A stretch of DNA of 34,277 nucleotides from Oscillospiraceae bacterium (GTDB taxonomy: Bacteria > Bacillota > Clostridia > Oscillospirales > CAG-272), in contig SVSA01000016.1 in the NCBI GenBank assembly GCA_015064545.1, forward strand, positions 1 through 34,277. Direction: 5' to 3'. The notes under the pieces were generated by a model. That model was not told where the DNA came from. It did no database searches and saw only the letters and a program-made list of their open reading frames with translations. This document shows, in pieces, positions 31,972-34,277 of the stretch. Within the stretch, counting starts at the first letter, position 1. Each line of letters opens with the position of its first letter. The position numbers and the translations under genes are program-made.

Positions 31972-33192
31972 ATGGAACGAATCTATCCCAAAGCCACGAT
32001 CACCGAGAAGGGAGAAAAAAGCCTGCGCGGCGGCCATCCGTGGGTATTTGCCGATGAGGTCACAGCCCTTGCCGGCGACTGTCCCGACGGTGAACTGGTA
32101 GATATCTATTCTCAAAAGCAGCGCTATCTCGGTACCGGATTTTATAACAGTCATTCCAAAATCCGCATCCGTCTGGTTACGCGTAATGCGAACGACCGCT
32201 TTGACACCGCCTTCTGGGCACGACGGATACGTTATGCGCTCGATTATCGAAAAACCGTCATGGGCGATGATTTTCATTGTTGCCGCCTCATCTTTGGGGA
32301 GGCCGATCAGTTCCCCGGCCTGACGGTGGATCGCTTTGAGGACATCCTCTCGGTGCAGATTCTTTGTCTCGGTATTGAGAAGCGAAAGAATATTCTTTTG
32401 CCGTTACTGATTCAAGCCTTACGCGAGATGGGCGAAACGGTGAGCGCGGTCTATGAGCGCAACGATCCCGCGATTCGTGAGCTGGAGGGCATGACCTGCT
32501 ATACCGGTTTCTATCGAGGCGAGGGCCTTGGCGAAGGATCGGGCGAGGTCATTCTGACTGAAAACGGAATCCGTTATCGCGTGGACTACGTGAACGGACA
32601 GAAAACCGGCTTTTTCCTGGATCAGAAGTACAATCGACAGGCTGCCGCCCGCTTGGCTAAGGGGCGCCGCGTGTTGGATTGCTTTACGCATACCGGTGCT
32701 TTTGCCCTCAACTGTGCGGCAGCCGGTGCCGCGCAGGTAACGGCTGTGGATATCTCCCAGGATGCTATCGAAATGACGCGGCATAATGCTAAACTTAACG
32801 GTCTGGAAGAGCGAATGAGCTTTCTTTGCACCGATGTTTTTGAGCTGTTGACCGCCATGGGACGAGAAGGGCGTTGCGAATACGATTATATCATTCTCGA
32901 TCCGCCGGCTTTTACCAAAAGCCGCAGTACGGTAAAGGATGCCATTCGCGGCTACCGTGAGATCAATCGGCGCGCCATGCAGCTTTTGCCGCGCGGCGGC
33001 TATCTTGCGACCTGCTCTTGTTCGCATTTTATGACTGAGCCGCTGTTCAAGCAGATGCTTCACGATGCGGCCGCCGACGCATCGGTGTCGCTCCGACAGA
33101 TCGAGATGCGGCATCAATCGCCCGATCATCCGATTCTGTGGAATGTTCCCGAGACCGAATATCTGAAATTTTTCCTGTTTCAGGTGGTATAA
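31972..33192 (+). CDS. Class I SAM-dependent rRNA methyltransferase, RlmI-like
   Basis: A 406-residue protein with an N-terminal PUA domain (RIYPKATITEKGEKSLRGGHP), a central RlmI-type domain (VDYVNGQKTGFFLDQKYNR) and a Rossmann methyltransferase domain with motif I VLDCFTHTGAFALNCAAAGA and the catalytic-site segment YIILDPPAFTKS. GGYLATCSCSHFM carries the conserved cysteines. Relatives (RlmI) methylate C5 of a cytosine in 23S rRNA. AAGGAA lies before the ATG. It has its own promoter and is divergent from the trpB unit. Confidence 0.92.
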   Translation: MERIYPKATITEKGEKSLRGGHPWVFADEVTALAGDCPDGELVDIYSQKQRYLGTGFYNSHSKIRIRLVTRNANDRFDTAFWARRIRYALDYRKTVMGDDFHCCRLIFGEADQFPGLTVDRFEDILSVQILCLGIEKRKNILLPLLIQALREMGETVSAVYERNDPAIRELEGMTCYTGFYRGEGLGEGSGEVILTENGIRYRVDYVNGQKTGFFLDQKYNRQAAARLAKGRRVLDCFTHTGAFALNCAAAGAAQVTAVDISQDAIEMTRHNAKLNGLEERMSFLCTDVFELLTAMGREGRCEYDYIILDPPAFTKSRSTVKDAIRGYREINRRAMQLLPRGGYLATCSCSHFMTEPLFKQMLHDAAADASVSLRQIEMRHQSPDHPILWNVPETEYLKFFLFQVV

Positions 33193-33265
33193 TACGGGAA
33201 AAACGGAATTTTCGCGGTTTTTTTCTCTTTTTTGCATATCCTGTACGGAAAATCGTGAAAAACCC

Positions 33266-33294
33266 TTGATATTCAAGGCTTTTTGTGTTACAAT
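33266..33294 (+). promoter_or_regulatory. Sigma-A promoter of hup-rqcP
   Basis: TTGATA (33266-33271), 17-bp spacer, TACAAT (33289-33294). It leaves a leader of about 110 nt before the HU gene. Confidence 0.8.
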
Positions 33295-33300
33295 AATCCT

Positions 33301-33362
33301 GTCAAAAACGTTACGGGCTTTGCCCGAAGCTGACAGCGGGGGTAAAAACCGTCGAGGCTCTT
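33301..33362 (+). other. Possible structured 5' leader of the HU gene
   Basis: CGGGC and GCCCG (33314-33326) form a hairpin that can be closed by GTCA (33301-33304) and TGAC (33331-33334). A second weak pairing (CGG/CCG) follows. No known riboswitch class is recognised. An autoregulatory or stability role is only a guess. Confidence 0.35.
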
Positions 33363-33413
33363 GCTGTTAATCATCTATTATTATATTACGACGGAGAATA
33401 AGAGGTATTTATT

Positions 33414-33686
33414 ATGACCAAGACAGATCTCATCGCAGCTGTTGCTGCCAAGACCGGCCTGAAAAAGAAGGATGCCGAGGCTGCTGTTGCCGCCGTTCTT
33501 GCTACCGTTACCGAAACGCTCGTTGCCGGTGAAAAGGTTCAGCTGGTTGGCTTTGGTACGTTTGAAGTGAAGGAAAGAGAAGCCAGAGAGGGCAGAAATC
33601 CCTTTACCGGCGAATCGATCCAGATTGCAGCCTCCAAGCGTGTGGCTTTCTCGGCCGGTAAGGCGCTGAAGGAGCAGGTTAAGTAA
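33414..33686 (+). CDS. hup: HU family DNA-binding protein
   Basis: A 90-residue protein of standard HU length. It begins [21 protein letters not shown]. The beta-arm region has [20 protein letters not shown] and [18 protein letters not shown] with the intercalating Pro in RNPFTG. It is the abundant nucleoid protein that bends DNA non-specifically. GAGGT lies upstream of the ATG, and rqcP starts 1 nt after the stop. Confidence 0.96.
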   Translation: MTKTDLIAAVAAKTGLKKKDAEAAVAAVLATVTETLVAGEKVQLVGFGTFEVKEREAREGRNPFTGESIQIAASKRVAFSAGKALKEQVK

Positions 33687-33687
33687 G

Positions 33688-33930
33688 ATGCGCCTGGACA
33701 AGTATCTGAAGGTCTCGCGGCTGATCAAGCGCCGTACCGTGGCAAACGAAGCCTGCGACAACGCGCACGTCACCGTGAACGGCCGTCCTGCCAAGGCATC
33801 CTACGATGTCAAGGAGAACGATGTTATCGAGATCTCCTTTGGCGAACGTCGGCTGAAGGTTCGGGTGCTTGATATTCGTGAGCATACGCTGAAAGCGGAT
33901 GCCGCATCGCTTTATGAGGTTATTTCTTAA
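33688..33930 (+). CDS. rqcP: S4-domain ribosome quality-control protein RqcP
   Basis: An 80-residue protein that is almost entirely an S4 RNA-binding domain: MRLDKYLKVSRLIKRRTVAN, then VTVNGRPAKASYDVKENDVI. RqcP (YabO) helps RqcH add alanine tails to peptides on stalled 50S subunits. The order HU, rqcP, yabP is the same as around yabO in Firmicutes, which strengthens the call. Confidence 0.93.
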   Translation: MRLDKYLKVSRLIKRRTVANEACDNAHVTVNGRPAKASYDVKENDVIEISFGERRLKVRVLDIREHTLKADAASLYEVIS

Positions 33931-33960
33931 CCGAAAGACAACTGGATTTTTTCGGTTTCT
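33929..33960 (+). terminator. Weak terminator after rqcP
   Basis: An 8-bp stem AACCGAAA (33929-33936) with TTTCGGTT (33950-33957). Only a short T-containing tail follows, so efficiency is uncertain. Confidence 0.4.
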
Positions 33961-33961
33961 G

Positions 33962-33990
33962 TCATGTTGCCGTCTGCCGTGCCATATACT
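33962..33990 (+). promoter_or_regulatory. Sigma-E-type promoter of yabP
   Basis: TCATGTT (33962-33968), 14-bp spacer, CATATACT (33983-33990), 32 nt before the yabP ATG. It shares spacing and the CATATAC core with the spoIID promoter in this window. Confidence 0.75.
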
Positions 33991-34022
33991 GATAGTACGA
34001 TCAGAGGAATACGGAGGCGGCC

Positions 34023-34277
34023 ATGACAGAAAAGAATGAGGCTTCAAAAGCAAAGTCTGCCCAGGTGGGCAAACTGCTGATTCTCGAGCGGAAGGCGATG
34101 GAGCTTTCGGCAGTCGAGGATGTTGTCAGCTTTGACGAAAACGGCGCAGTACTGCGCACAGCGCTCGGTATGCTGGCTATTGAGGGCGAGGGACTTCATG
34201 TTATCCGGCTCGATTTGGACGGCGGCACCTTGATGCTGGAGGGAAAAATCAACGGGCTGTTCTATGCTGAAGCAGGC
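34023..34277 (+). CDS. yabP: Sporulation protein YabP (partial, cut by window end)
   Basis: The first 85 residues of a reading frame that runs off the right edge. The ATG at 34023 follows GGAGGC. The segment LLILERKAMELSAVEDVVSF, TALGMLAIEGEGLHVIRLD and LEGKINGLFYAEAG matches the pattern of YabP, a small protein required for spore cortex or engulfment steps in Bacillus. The full protein would normally be about 95-100 residues, so little is missing. A sigma-E-type promoter just upstream and the rqcP neighbour agree. YabQ would be expected next. Confidence 0.85.
   Translation, partial: MTEKNEASKAKSAQVGKLLILERKAMELSAVEDVVSFDENGAVLRTALGMLAIEGEGLHVIRLDLDGGTLMLEGKINGLFYAEAG

Noticed and set aside
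33193-33240. Terminator after the rRNA methyltransferase
   Set aside because: AAAAAC and GTTTTT can pair around 33200-33226 but the stem is short and interrupted; not strong enough to annotate.
1-34277. CRISPR arrays, tRNA or rRNA genes, insertion sequences, prophage
   Set aside because: No regularly spaced repeats, cloverleaf-like sequences, transposase motifs or phage genes were seen.

Overview
The window is chromosomal DNA from an endospore-forming, Gram-positive anaerobe of the Clostridia (Bacillota). This is inferred from spo0A, spoIID, a ytvI-like gene, a spoVB-like flippase and a partial yabP, from Trp T-box control, GAAC-N4-GTTC (LexA/DinR) SOS boxes, and consensus sigma-A promoters with 17-bp spacers. 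No rRNA, tRNA, phage, insertion sequence or CRISPR array was seen. The genus cannot be fixed from the sequence alone.

Left part (1-6611, minus strand). A six-gene operon starts at a perfect TTGACA-17-TATAAT promoter and a compact cobalamin riboswitch (6433-6537), followed by two terminator-like hairpins. It encodes a small protein with a homing-endonuclease-associated repeat, two membrane-anchored surface proteins with transcobalamin/intrinsic-factor-like domains, and a complete ECF transporter (T, fused A-A, S). I read this as a dedicated vitamin B12 capture-and-import system, and it is the most interesting locus here. A small hairpin-rich repeat lies at the left edge.

Middle (6664-16113). 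A three-gene sugar or polyol module (two TIM-barrel isomerases flanking a Gfo/Idh/MocA oxidoreductase, minus) is followed by an SOS-controlled dinB (plus), an orphan citrate synthase and a YtvI-like membrane protein (both minus), a lipoprotein with two near-identical cyclophilin domains (plus), and spoIID (minus) behind a sigma-E-type promoter.

Right part (16354-34277). spo0A stands alone between its own promoter and terminator. Then comes a tightly packed nine-gene plus-strand cluster (17328-30034): cdaA, cdaR, a COG2509-type flavoprotein, recJ, rel, dtd, hemZ, a nucleoside kinase and a SpoVB/MurJ-like flippase. It joins the second messengers c-di-AMP and (p)ppGpp to DNA repair, translation quality control, heme synthesis and envelope work. 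A tryptophan T-box then controls a minus-strand TrpB2-type gene. It is divergent from an RlmI-like rRNA methyltransferase, which is followed by HU, rqcP and the start of yabP behind a second sigma-E-type promoter.
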